Below are positions 8,402 to 15,731 of a stretch of 55,790 nt of DNA, piece after piece. Under the pieces are notes generated by a model. It did not search any database, was not told the DNA's origin, and was given only the letters and a program-made list of their open reading frames with translations. The stretch's first letter is position 1; the number at the start of each line of letters is the position of its first letter. Source of the stretch: Terriglobia bacterium (GTDB lineage: Bacteria > Acidobacteriota > Terriglobia > Bryobacterales > Bryobacteraceae); NCBI GenBank assembly GCA_021325175.1, contig JAJPHS010000041.1:1-55790 (forward strand). The letters are read 5' to 3'. A program made the translations under genes and the position numbers.

Positions 8402-10327
8402 ATGACCACGCTCTGTTTCCTTTGGCACATGCATCAGCCGTTCTACAAGGATCTGTGGACCGGCCAATATAAGCTGCCGTGGACGCGGCTGCACGCGCTC
8501 AAGGATTACGCGGGGATGGTGGAAATTCTCGACGAGTTTCCCTCCATCCGGCAGACGTTCAATTTAGTCCCGTCGATGATCGCCCAGATCGAGGATTACG
8601 CCAGCGGCGCCGCGTCCGATCCGTTTCTGGAGGTGGCGATCGCCCCCGCCGAATCGCTCGACGAGCCCCGTCTCCAGTTCATGCGGCGCTATCTGTTTCA
8701 GGCCAACGTCCCGCGCATGATTTACCGCTACCCCCGTTACCGCGAGCTGTACGAGAAGCACGATCGCTTCGCGATTCAGGATCTGCGCGACCTTCAGGTG
8801 CTAAGCCAGATCGCGTGGTTCGACGAAGACGTGCTGGCGCGCGACGAAGAACTGCGCGAGCTCATCCGGAAAGGCCGCGATTTTTCCCCCGCCGACCAGG
8901 CTTTGATGGCGCGCAAACAGCGCGCGCTATTGCAGCGGGTCCTGCCGGTATACCGTGATTTCGCCTCGCGCGGGCGCATCGAAATTTCCACCACGCCGTT
9001 CTATCATCCGATTCTCCCGCTGATCTGCGATACCGACATCGCCGCCATGTCGCATCCCGATATTCCCCTGCCGCCGCGATTCCGCTATCCCGAGGACGCG
9101 CGCGAGCAGCTTTGCCGGGCCAAGGCCTATGTTCGTGAAAAATTCGGCGCCGAGCCCGCGGGATTGTGGCCGTCGGAGGGTTCCGTATCGGATGAAGCGC
9201 TGGCGATCGCCGCCGATTGCGGGTTTACGTGGGCGGCGAGCGACAACGGCGTGCTGGCGCGGACGCTCCGCCGCGACGCCGGCCCGGATGTGACCTACCA
9301 GGCTTATCTCTGGCGGCAGCAGGGCCGCGAAATACGGATGCTGTTTCGCGATCATTACCTGAGCGATCTGATCGGCTTCGAGTATCAACGCATGGACGCG
9401 GAATCGGCGGCGGCGCATTTTCTTTCGCGCATCCGCGACAATTCGGCCGGGCGCGAGGCGCTGGTGCCGGTCATTCTCGATGGGGAAAACGCCTGGGAGT
9501 GGTATGAGGCCAACGGCCGGCCTTTTCTTCGCGCGCTATATCGCCGGATTGCCGAGGATCCCCAGTTCGAAGCGGTCACGGTGAGCGAAGCGCTGGCGCG
9601 ATTTCAGCAGCAGCCGCTCGACTGGATTTTTCCAGGCTCGTGGATCAACGCCAATTTCGATATCTGGATCGGCGCCGAAGAGGACAATCGCGCCTGGGAA
9701 TTGCTGCTGGAGGCGCGCCACGCCTATGCCGGCGCCGGGCACGTTTCCGACGAAATGCGGCGGCTGGCCTACGAAGAGTTGCTGATCGCTGAAGGCAGCG
9801 ATTGGAACTGGTGGTATGGTCCGGAGCACAGCTCCGACAACCGGCCCGAATTTGACCAGCTTTATCGCGATCATTTGTCCAATGTTTATCGCGCCCTCGG
9901 ACTTGAGCCGCCCGAGGCTCTGGCGCGTCCGATTCTAAAATCGCAGGAAGGCGAGTTTCATTCCCCGCCCGCCAATCCGATTCATCCGGTGCTGGATGGC
10001 GAGGTCACGTCGTTTTTCGAGTGGCTCGGCGCGGGCGAGTATCGGCCCGATCCGCGCGGCGGCGCGATGCACGGCGGAGGGGCGCCGGTTCGCGCGATGT
10101 TCTACGGCGCCGACGGCCGCGATCTTTTCGTGCGAATCGACGGAGCTTCGGACGCGCAGTTCGGAATCGAGTTCGAAGGCGGCGCCTCCGCTCCAGTCGA
10201 GGCTGTGCGCGGACGAATTATCGAAATGCGCGCCCCGCTTGCCAGCCGCAAGTTCCGCGTCACCATCGCGCGCGAGGGCCTGCCGCCGGCCACCGTTCCG
10301 GCAAACGATTGGCTTTCGATTCCCTAG
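8402..10327 (+). CDS. glycoside hydrolase family 57 protein
   Basis: A 641-residue cytoplasmic GH57 enzyme with no signal peptide. GH57 includes alpha-amylases, 4-alpha-glucanotransferases and branching enzymes. Visible motifs are HMHQP at 9-13, the nucleophile region WPSEGSVSDEA with Glu259, and the acid/base region ILDGENAWEWY with Asp360. A C-terminal beta-rich segment (about 515-640, starting near HPVLDGEVTSFFEWLGAGEY) is found in the GH57/DUF1957-like subset. It begins 18 bases after the phosphoesterase gene. Its stop is two bases from the stop of the convergent exosortase locus. Alpha-glucan metabolism is likely; exact specificity is not readable. Confidence 0.9.
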   Translation: MTTLCFLWHMHQPFYKDLWTGQYKLPWTRLHALKDYAGMVEILDEFPSIRQTFNLVPSMIAQIEDYASGAASDPFLEVAIAPAESLDEPRLQFMRRYLFQANVPRMIYRYPRYRELYEKHDRFAIQDLRDLQVLSQIAWFDEDVLARDEELRELIRKGRDFSPADQALMARKQRALLQRVLPVYRDFASRGRIEISTTPFYHPILPLICDTDIAAMSHPDIPLPPRFRYPEDAREQLCRAKAYVREKFGAEPAGLWPSEGSVSDEALAIAADCGFTWAASDNGVLARTLRRDAGPDVTYQAYLWRQQGREIRMLFRDHYLSDLIGFEYQRMDAESAAAHFLSRIRDNSAGREALVPVILDGENAWEWYEANGRPFLRALYRRIAEDPQFEAVTVSEALARFQQQPLDWIFPGSWINANFDIWIGAEEDNRAWELLLEARHAYAGAGHVSDEMRRLAYEELLIAEGSDWNWWYGPEHSSDNRPEFDQLYRDHLSNVYRALGLEPPEALARPILKSQEGEFHSPPANPIHPVLDGEVTSFFEWLGAGEYRPDPRGGAMHGGGAPVRAMFYGADGRDLFVRIDGASDAQFGIEFEGGASAPVEAVRGRIIEMRAPLASRKFRVTIAREGLPPATVPANDWLSIP

Positions 10328-10329
10328 AT

Positions 10330-10977
10330 TCAGCCGCGGCCTTTTCGCGACGCCGCCGCAGCAGCTCCGGCGCGCTCGCGAAGCTTGGAACCCGCGATCA
10401 GCGAGCGCAGGCCCGGATGCAGCGCAACCGCCAGCGCGATCGGCGCCAAAAACGGCATTACGTTGTTGTTCAAATACGTGCCGTACTCGCGCAGCCACGC
10501 CGCCAGTCCCGTTTTATTTTCGGGATGCCATTGCGCCAAAACCGCGCGCGTGTCGATTTGCACAAACATCAACAGAAGAATCGGCTCGACCACGGCCAAG
10601 ATGGCCGTGCCGGCCAGCAGCGCCCGCCCGTTCGCCTTCAGATCCGGGGCGGCCATCATCACCGCCCAGAACACCGGCCAGCTAAACGTAAAAAGCGTCA
10701 CATCTTCGAGCGGGATGGTGAATTCGACGCTGTGAACCTTCACCAGCTTGCCGTCCTGCTGGTGGACGTCTTCCACGGGAACGCGAAAACTCCAGTCGCC
10801 CGAATCTTCGACGGCGATCGAAGCGCCGCCGCCGCTGGCCAACATCAACGCGAACGGCTCCACGCCGCGCAGCAGAAACAGCAGCGGCGGGCGCAAGGCG
10901 AGCCACCAAAACGCCAGCATGGCGATCATGGCCGCCGATCCGCGAATCAGAAACGTAAGATACGGATTACGCGGCAC
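10330..10977 (-). CDS. exosortase H-associated membrane protein
   Basis: A 215-residue integral membrane protein. It has one N-terminal hydrophobic helix (about 10-38), a periplasm-facing hydrophilic beta-rich region (about 50-95, SFRVPVEDVHQQDGKLV) and three further hydrophobic segments (about 93-112, 120-140 and 172-190). It overlaps the exosortase H gene by 11 bases and is downstream of it. This arrangement and the fold match the partner protein known to accompany exosortase H. Its molecular role is not established; assisting the sortase or handling the C-terminal membrane anchor is an inference. Confidence 0.75.
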   Translation of the reverse strand: MPRNPYLTFLIRGSAAMIAMLAFWWLALRPPLLFLLRGVEPFALMLASGGGASIAVEDSGDWSFRVPVEDVHQQDGKLVKVHSVEFTIPLEDVTLFTFSWPVFWAVMMAAPDLKANGRALLAGTAILAVVEPILLLMFVQIDTRAVLAQWHPENKTGLAAWLREYGTYLNNNVMPFLAPIALAVALHPGLRSLIAGSKLRERAGAAAAASRKGRG

Positions 10978-11485
10978 TCTGGATGGCGGACGTCCGCAAA
11001 ACGCGCTGCGCCCATAGCCAGAAAACCACCAGCGCGTCCAGCATAATCAGGCTCTCCCACAGGTAGTGGTGCGCGAAATCGAATAATGGCTTGCTGTATT
11101 GCAGGATGTAGAACAAGCTGATGAATCTTACGACATTGATGGATTGGATGGCAAGGATGCCGATCAACAGGCCCTTGGCCCGGGCGGTCCAGGACGCCGG
11201 AAACGCCAGGACCGCCGAGCACAAAAGGACCGTCACGTTGATGCCGTTGCATCCGTCCATCATCGCCACGCCCAACTGATTCGAGGGATGGAGCAGCACC
11301 ACGCCCTGCTCGCCATCCACCTTCGCCGTTCCCCCGAAAGTGGAGATCAGCGCGGCCGAAAGTCTCACCACCGCCGCCGAGTACTTCACCATCAGCGGTC
11401 GGCCGGCGGGCGTGATCAGCAATCCGAATCCGGCGAGAAAGCTACAAACAAAAATCAGCAGGAACTTAGCGCTCGTACGACTCAT
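10967..11485 (-). CDS. xrtH: exosortase H (IPTL-CTERM sorting transpeptidase)
   Basis: A 172-residue multi-pass membrane protein of the exosortase/archaeosortase family, in the short subfamily dedicated to IPTLxxWG-CTERM substrates. The catalytic set is visible: Cys79 in MMDGCNGINV, Arg120 in NVVRFISLF and His139/His140 in FAHHYLWE. In the family the cysteine attacks the substrate C-terminal signal. At least four hydrophobic helices are present (about 8-26, 83-100, 103-130 and 142-160). It is followed by its associated membrane protein and preceded by an IPTL-CTERM protein, all on the same strand. The substrate gene stops 13 bases before this start. Confidence 0.88.
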   Translation of the reverse strand: MSRTSAKFLLIFVCSFLAGFGLLITPAGRPLMVKYSAAVVRLSAALISTFGGTAKVDGEQGVVLLHPSNQLGVAMMDGCNGINVTVLLCSAVLAFPASWTARAKGLLIGILAIQSINVVRFISLFYILQYSKPLFDFAHHYLWESLIMLDALVVFWLWAQRVLRTSAIQSAA

Positions 11486-11498
11486 GAAAACGCCGGCT

Positions 11499-12152
11499 TC
11501 AGACCGTCTGATTCGCTTTTCTTCCCATTAGGACAGCGGCGCAGCCGATCAACAGCGTACCTAACAGAATCATGCCCCATTCGCCAAGCGTCGGCGCGGT
11601 GCTCACGCTGGATCCCGTACCCGTGACCGTCGCGGTAAGGCTCGCCGACGGAACGCCTTCCAGGCTGAAATAGGTGCTGCCGCCATTCGCCGGGATCGGA
11701 GGGTTGAAGTTCACCGTGCCGGAATTGAGAGTGGTCGAGTTGATGTTCGTAAATGTGGAAGTCGGGCCATAGTAGTCCTGGGGATCAGTCCCGGACGTCT
11801 GGCTGGCGGAGCAATAGCTGCTTCCCACGAACGTATAGGTGCATAGTCCGTCGCCGTCCAATGCGAAAATCATCCCTCCTGTGCCGCCCTTCAAGGAAAT
11901 CGAGCTCACCGGAGTCGGCGAATTGTTCTTGATACCGACAACAACATCCTCGCTATTTTCATAGGGCGTCGGATCCGTCACCGCCACGCTGACGGATCCA
12001 TTCGCGGCGATCGTGATCACCGCATTACAGCCGGTCCCAGTCGGGTCCGGAGGGTGGGGGAACGGATTCGTTCCCGAAGCGGCGGGACAAATACTACCTG
12101 CCGAAAGCGTCAGACAACCAGCTAACATGCTCAAACCAAGCGCAATTCTCAT
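11499..12152 (-). CDS. IPTL-CTERM sorting-signal surface protein
   Basis: A 217-residue exported protein. An N-terminal signal segment (1-19) is followed by a beta-sandwich-like region rich in Ser, Thr, Gly and Asn. The C-terminal tripartite sorting signal consists of the motif APTLGEWG at 186-193, a hydrophobic helix (194-210) and a basic end (RK at 211-212). This is the exosortase H signal, and the enzyme is encoded immediately downstream. The N-terminus also contains LAGC at residues 10-13, a possible but unusually early lipobox. Six cysteines could form disulfides. The body of the protein resembles no domain I recognise. It is probably the cognate substrate. Confidence 0.85.
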   Translation of the reverse strand: MRIALGLSMLAGCLTLSAGSICPAASGTNPFPHPPDPTGTGCNAVITIAANGSVSVAVTDPTPYENSEDVVVGIKNNSPTPVSSISLKGGTGGMIFALDGDGLCTYTFVGSSYCSASQTSGTDPQDYYGPTSTFTNINSTTLNSGTVNFNPPIPANGGSTYFSLEGVPSASLTATVTGTGSSVSTAPTLGEWGMILLGTLLIGCAAVLMGRKANQTV

Positions 12153-12176
12153 AGAGGATCAGCGTCCTTTCAAAGT

Positions 12177-12199
12177 CGCCGGTGTTAACAACGCCGGCG
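12177..12199. promoter_or_regulatory. inverted repeat upstream of the IPTL-CTERM gene
   Basis: CGCCGG (12177-12182) and CCGGCG (12194-12199) flank the palindrome TGTTAACA (12183-12190). The element starts 25 bases upstream of the ATG of the IPTL-CTERM gene. It could be an operator or a 5'-UTR hairpin. The rest of the 12153-12401 gap is AT-richer and holds no convincing gene; it is probably the promoter region of the exosortase locus. Confidence 0.4.
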
Positions 12200-12401
12200 C
12201 TATCTTGATAAGTCCAGATATTCCTTAACTGTTGAATCGCGGGTTTGAGCGCCTCCGAACTAACCCGTTATCAGCCCTGAGGAGTATGAAGGATAAGCAT
12301 ATAGCGCGGACTGATTCCAGTCAAGTGGCATTTGTAGATAACGCACCAAAGCAGACAAAAAAAGATCATACGACCTGCTTCGCTTTGTCCGGTAAATCAA
12401 A

Positions 12402-12426
12402 AGCCCCGGCAACAGATGCCGGGGCT
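12402..12426 (-). terminator. intrinsic terminator of the selenoprotein peroxiredoxin gene
   Basis: A perfect 10-bp GC-rich stem, AGCCCCGGCA/TGCCGGGGCT, with loop ACAGA. On the minus strand it is followed by TTTTGATTT. It lies 24 bases past the stop of the peroxiredoxin gene. Confidence 0.8.
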
Positions 12427-12450
12427 CAGAGGCTTTCGAGCGCTAAATCC

Positions 12451-12972
12451 CTAATGTTTCAATCGACTACAGGCCGTTACCGCGCCCGTGGGATCGATCG
12501 CGGAGTTGCCTTCTTCAATGGAAACGATTTTTCCGTCCTGATCGATGACAAACGTGGTCCGGTTCGCCAGATATGACTTTTCGCCCAAAACGCCGTACTC
12601 TTTCATGACCTCGCGTTTGTAATCGGACAGCATCGGGAAATCGGCGTTCAGCTCTTTGGACCAGTGATTGAGGGTGGCTATGAAATCGCCGCTGATCGCC
12701 AGCACCTGCGTGTCTACATCTTTAAATTTGCCAATACCAGACTGGTAGGCGGTAAGTTCGCGCGTTCAGCCAGCGGTGAACGCGGCCGGGAAGAAGGCTA
12801 AAACCACGGCCTTTTTGCCGCGAAAATCGGAGAGCTTCACCGGATGATTGTTCTGATCGGGAAGCGTGAAGTCGGGAGCCATGTCGCCGACCTTTAAATG
12901 TGTGTGCTGCTGCGGCTGTTGCGCCAGAAGCGCGGCGGCGCCCAGCATGGCCAGGAAAGAAATTCGTTTCAT
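12451..12972 (-). CDS. selenocysteine-containing peroxiredoxin (in-frame TGA at the peroxidatic residue)
   Basis: A thioredoxin-fold peroxiredoxin of the AhpC/TSA/Bcp group, 173 residues if the TGA at 12766-12768 is read as selenocysteine. The frame continues in register on both sides: residues 1-68 end in FFPAAFTAG and the sequence after the TGA resumes [10 protein letters not shown]. Sec69 therefore falls exactly on the peroxidatic Cys of homologues (FTxGC-T). A signal peptide (about 1-18) suggests export. [13 protein letters not shown] opens the fold. Cys168 near the C-terminus is the only other redox residue and may resolve the selenenic acid. The start at 12972 is set by GAGGG just upstream. 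A SECIS-like hairpin follows the TGA and a terminator follows the gene. The Sec-decoding genes (selABCD) are not in the window. The main alternative is a pseudogene or a Cys-to-stop sequencing error. Confidence 0.85.
12730..12750 (-). promoter_or_regulatory. bacterial SECIS element within the peroxiredoxin gene
   Basis: On the coding strand, 15 bases after the TGA, the RNA can fold as GCC-UACCA-[GUC]-UGGUA-UU-GGC. The upper 5-bp stem is perfect, the lower 3-bp stem is separated from it by a two-base UU bulge, and the apical loop starts with G. If the top A-U pair opens, the loop is AGUCU, close to the GGUCU-type loop that SelB reads in E. coli fdhF. The loop G is 24 bases past the UGA, within the usual distance for bacterial SECIS elements. 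Confidence 0.75.
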
Positions 12973-13045
12973 AGGACCCTCGGTCGGGAGTTTAGCACAA
13001 TCCGGAGCGCAGCGCTGCGTCCCCGTCTCTCTCACGCGATGGCGT

Positions 13046-13051
13046 TATAGT
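13046..13051 (+). promoter_or_regulatory. -10-like hexamer of the methyltransferase gene
   Basis: TATAGT lies 10 bases before the ATG at 13061, in the 88-bp divergent gap shared with the selenoprotein peroxiredoxin. No clear -35 element is visible. The call is tentative. Confidence 0.25.
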
Positions 13052-13060
13052 AGGTCATAA

Positions 13061-13585
13061 ATGCGGCCATTGCTTTTCCTCCTCTGCGCCTCCGTTGCCT
13101 TCGCCCAGGACAAGACCGAAAAACTCGCGCCTTACTATCCCACCCCGCAAATCATCGTCGAAAGAATGCTCAATCTGGGCGAGCTGAAGGCCGGCGAGAA
13201 AATGTTCGACCTGGGCTCGGGCGACGGGCGCATCGTTATCATGGCCGCGCAGCAATTCAAGGCCGACGCGACCGGCGTCGAGTTCGATGACTCGCTCTAC
13301 AAGCAAAGCATGGAAAAAATTCGCTCGCTCGGGCTGTCGTCAACCGCGCGCATCATTCACGGCGACCTGCTAAAGCAGGATTATTCCTCGGCCGATCTAC
13401 TGACGGTCTATCTATTGCCGATGTCCAACGATAAAGTCGCGCCGCTGCTTGAAAAGCAATTGAAAAAAGGCGCTCGCGTGGTCGCGCACGATTTTGAATT
13501 TTCTGCCTGGAAGCCCGTCAAGACCGTGGACATCGATGACGACGGCGAAGGGCGCAGCCACCGCCTATACCTGTACAGGCGCTGA
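13061..13585 (+). CDS. class I SAM-dependent methyltransferase with a signal peptide
   Basis: A 174-residue Rossmann methyltransferase. Motif I is FDLGSGDGRIV (about 50-60), motif II is ATGVEFD and a motif IV-like region is HGDLLKQDYSSADLLTVYLLP. This pattern is like that of small lysine methyltransferases (the FAM173/ATPSCKMT type), but the assignment to that group is tentative. The unusual feature is residues 1-16, MRPLLFLLCASVAFAQ, a convincing Sec signal peptide ending in AFA-Q, although SAM is not expected outside the cytoplasm. The histidine kinase gene follows after five bases. The substrate is unknown. Confidence 0.75.
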   Translation: MRPLLFLLCASVAFAQDKTEKLAPYYPTPQIIVERMLNLGELKAGEKMFDLGSGDGRIVIMAAQQFKADATGVEFDDSLYKQSMEKIRSLGLSSTARIIHGDLLKQDYSSADLLTVYLLPMSNDKVAPLLEKQLKKGARVVAHDFEFSAWKPVKTVDIDDDGEGRSHRLYLYRR

Positions 13586-13590
13586 CGAAG

Positions 13591-14745
13591 ATGGTCCCCT
13601 ACCGGGGCCGGCTGGCCCTGCGAATCGCACGCTTCGTGCTCGCGCTGGCATGTCTTGCCTGGTATGCGCGCTCCGCCGAGGAGCGCTTCACCTCGATTCT
13701 CGCCGTGCTCGCCGCGTACGCCGCCTACGCGATCGGGGCGCTGTTTGAAGCGAAATTCGATTCCGCGATTCGCGCCGGCATCGCCCTCATCGCCGATGCG
13801 CTGTATTTCGGATTTTGGAATTGGCTGATCGCGGCGGGCTGGCTCGGATGGCCGGCCGCCGGATGGCCGGCCGCGCTGCTGTGCGGATATCTGCTCGCTT
13901 CGGCCGCGATTCTCCACGATCTCAGGCGCGTGCTGGTGACCAGCGGTGTGGCGGTCCTGCTGGCGCTGTTATTCGCGCCGCGCGGCGAGGTGGCGATTGT
14001 TTGGGTGGCTCTAGGCGCCGCGGGCGTGGCCATTTCAGAGGCTTTTTTGAAGCGATATCTCGAACGCAGATTGTCGCACACGCTGCGCCACAACGTGATT
14101 ATCCGCAGCCAGGCGCAGGGCGCGCGCGAGGCCGAGCGGCAGCGCATCGCCGCCGATTTTCACGACGGTCCGCTGCAAAGTTTCATCAGTTTCCAGATGC
14201 GGCTGGAGATCATTCGCAAGCTCCTCAGCCGCGACGTCGAGGCCGCGCGCGAGGAGTTGACCCAGTTGCAGGAACTGTGCAAAACCCAAGTCAGCGATCT
14301 GCGCAGTTTCGTCCGCAGCATGCGCCCTCCGGATGAAGGCGTGAGCCTTCCGGCGTCGCTCAGCCGCATGGTGGATCAGTTCCAGCGCGATACCGGCATC
14401 CAGGCCAGCTTCTCCAGCCAGAACCAGATTCACGACCCCGCCGAGACCGAAGTTTCCCTCGAGCTGCTGCAAATCATCCGCGAGACCATGCACAACATCC
14501 AAAAGCATTCCGGCGCGACACGCATGGCCTTGTCGATGGGCATGCGCGATCATAAAATTGAGATTCGCGCCGAAGACAACGGCTCCGGTTTCCCGTTCAG
14601 TGGATCGTTCAGTCTCGACGAGCTCGAACTGCTGCGGCTCGGTCCGGCGAGCATCAAACGCCGCGTACGCATGTTGAATGGCGAGATGCAGCTCGAATCC
14701 CGCCCGGGCCAGGGCACGACTCTCGAAATCCGGATTCCGGTTTGA
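13591..14745 (+). CDS. membrane histidine kinase of the NarL/HisKA_3 type
   Basis: A 384-residue sensor kinase. Five to six hydrophobic segments (about 8-155) form a membrane sensor with no large periplasmic domain. A coiled linker precedes the HisKA_3 dimerisation/phosphoacceptor box with His191 (IAADFHDGPLQSF). The HATPase domain has Asn302 in ETMHNIQKHSG and a G box DNGSGF. Such kinases normally pair with a NarL-type response regulator; none is adjacent, so it is an orphan here. Its stop overlaps the TTG start of the lipoprotein gene by four bases, suggesting the lipoprotein may be functionally linked. Confidence 0.88.
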   Translation: MVPYRGRLALRIARFVLALACLAWYARSAEERFTSILAVLAAYAAYAIGALFEAKFDSAIRAGIALIADALYFGFWNWLIAAGWLGWPAAGWPAALLCGYLLASAAILHDLRRVLVTSGVAVLLALLFAPRGEVAIVWVALGAAGVAISEAFLKRYLERRLSHTLRHNVIIRSQAQGAREAERQRIAADFHDGPLQSFISFQMRLEIIRKLLSRDVEAAREELTQLQELCKTQVSDLRSFVRSMRPPDEGVSLPASLSRMVDQFQRDTGIQASFSSQNQIHDPAETEVSLELLQIIRETMHNIQKHSGATRMALSMGMRDHKIEIRAEDNGSGFPFSGSFSLDELELLRLGPASIKRRVRMLNGEMQLESRPGQGTTLEIRIPV

Positions 14746-15707
14746 AAAGACTTATTCCAGCATGTTTGCTTTTAGCCGGATGCGGGCGCTACGCCGATTT
14801 CGCGTTGCCCGCGCCCGATGCGGCGGGTCCCAAGGCGCCTTTCGCCTGGTCGGCGGATCCATCGCCGGTTCTGGATCGCGGAGAAATGAGCGACGTGCTC
14901 AATCCCTCCGTGGTGCAATTTCACGGCGAATATCTGAATCTTTATTCCGAATTCGACGGCAAGACGTGGCACACCGCGCTCGCCGTTTCTTTGACTGGAA
15001 CAAATTGGCGGAAGCAAGGCCGCGTTTTGTCGCCCTCCGGTTGGGAAGGAAATTATATTGCGGCCAACGGCTCGGCGCTGGCCGCCGGCGATGAAATTCT
15101 CTACTGGTATGAAGCGGGCGATCCGTTTCGCATCGCGCTGGCGCGATCTCGCGACGGCGTTTCCTGGACCAGGCATGGCGATGCGGTGCTCGCGCCGGGT
15201 CCCGCCGGAAGTTTCGATGAGCGTGGCGTGAGCGACCCCGATGTGCTTCGCGCCGGCGGCTCGTTTTACATGTTCTACACCGGCATCGATCGCGCACGGC
15301 GGCAGCGCCTGGGCCTGGCGCGATCCCGGGATGGAGTCGTTTGGGATAAACTGCGATCCAATCCGATTCTGGAACCGGGCTCGCCCGGCGCATTCGATGA
15401 AATGGGATTAGGCGAGCCGGCCGTGTGGTCTTCCGGTGGATCGTATTGGATGCTCTATACCGGACGCGCCCGCGGGGAACGACGGAGAATCGGCTTGGCG
15501 CGGTCGCGCGACGGCGTTCAATGGGAGCGCGACCCGGCTTTCCCGCCGATTGCCGGATCTGAGCCGTGGGACCGTGAAGTGGTATGCGATCCGTCGGTCG
15601 AAGTGACGCCAGATGCTATCCGCGTGTGGTTCGGCGGAGGCGACATCGCCCGGCCGGATGAAAATTTACACGGCCAGATTGGAGCCGGATGGCTCCATCC
15701 CAAATGA
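14742..15707 (+). CDS. lipoprotein with five-bladed propeller repeats (GH43/GH130-like fold)
   Basis: A 321-residue lipoprotein with lipobox LLAGC and lipidated Cys14. The mature part carries repeated units of the form GLARSRDGVxW (about 130-145, 185-195 and 250-262), with FYMFYTG and YWMLYTG strands. This is the signature of the five-bladed beta-propeller glycosidase/phosphorylase superfamily. A candidate acidic set includes DVLNPSV, SDPDV, GEPAV and CDPSV, one per blade. It starts with TTG in a TTGA overlap with the histidine kinase. It may bind or cleave glycans at the cell surface; catalysis is not assured. Confidence 0.7.
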   Translation: MKRLIPACLLLAGCGRYADFALPAPDAAGPKAPFAWSADPSPVLDRGEMSDVLNPSVVQFHGEYLNLYSEFDGKTWHTALAVSLTGTNWRKQGRVLSPSGWEGNYIAANGSALAAGDEILYWYEAGDPFRIALARSRDGVSWTRHGDAVLAPGPAGSFDERGVSDPDVLRAGGSFYMFYTGIDRARRQRLGLARSRDGVVWDKLRSNPILEPGSPGAFDEMGLGEPAVWSSGGSYWMLYTGRARGERRRIGLARSRDGVQWERDPAFPPIAGSEPWDREVVCDPSVEVTPDAIRVWFGGGDIARPDENLHGQIGAGWLHPK

Positions 15708-15731
15708 CCGCGGCGATTTCCGCCCGCGCCG

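Noticed and set aside
12232-12576. A 114-codon plus-strand frame at the end of the peroxiredoxin gene
   Set aside because: It runs through the terminator hairpin and antisense to the selenoprotein; no ribosome-binding site or domain.
12766-12768. TGA read as a premature stop making a pseudogene
   Set aside because: The frame is intact on both sides, the stop is exactly at the catalytic position and a SECIS-like hairpin follows; a decayed gene would be expected to show further lesions.
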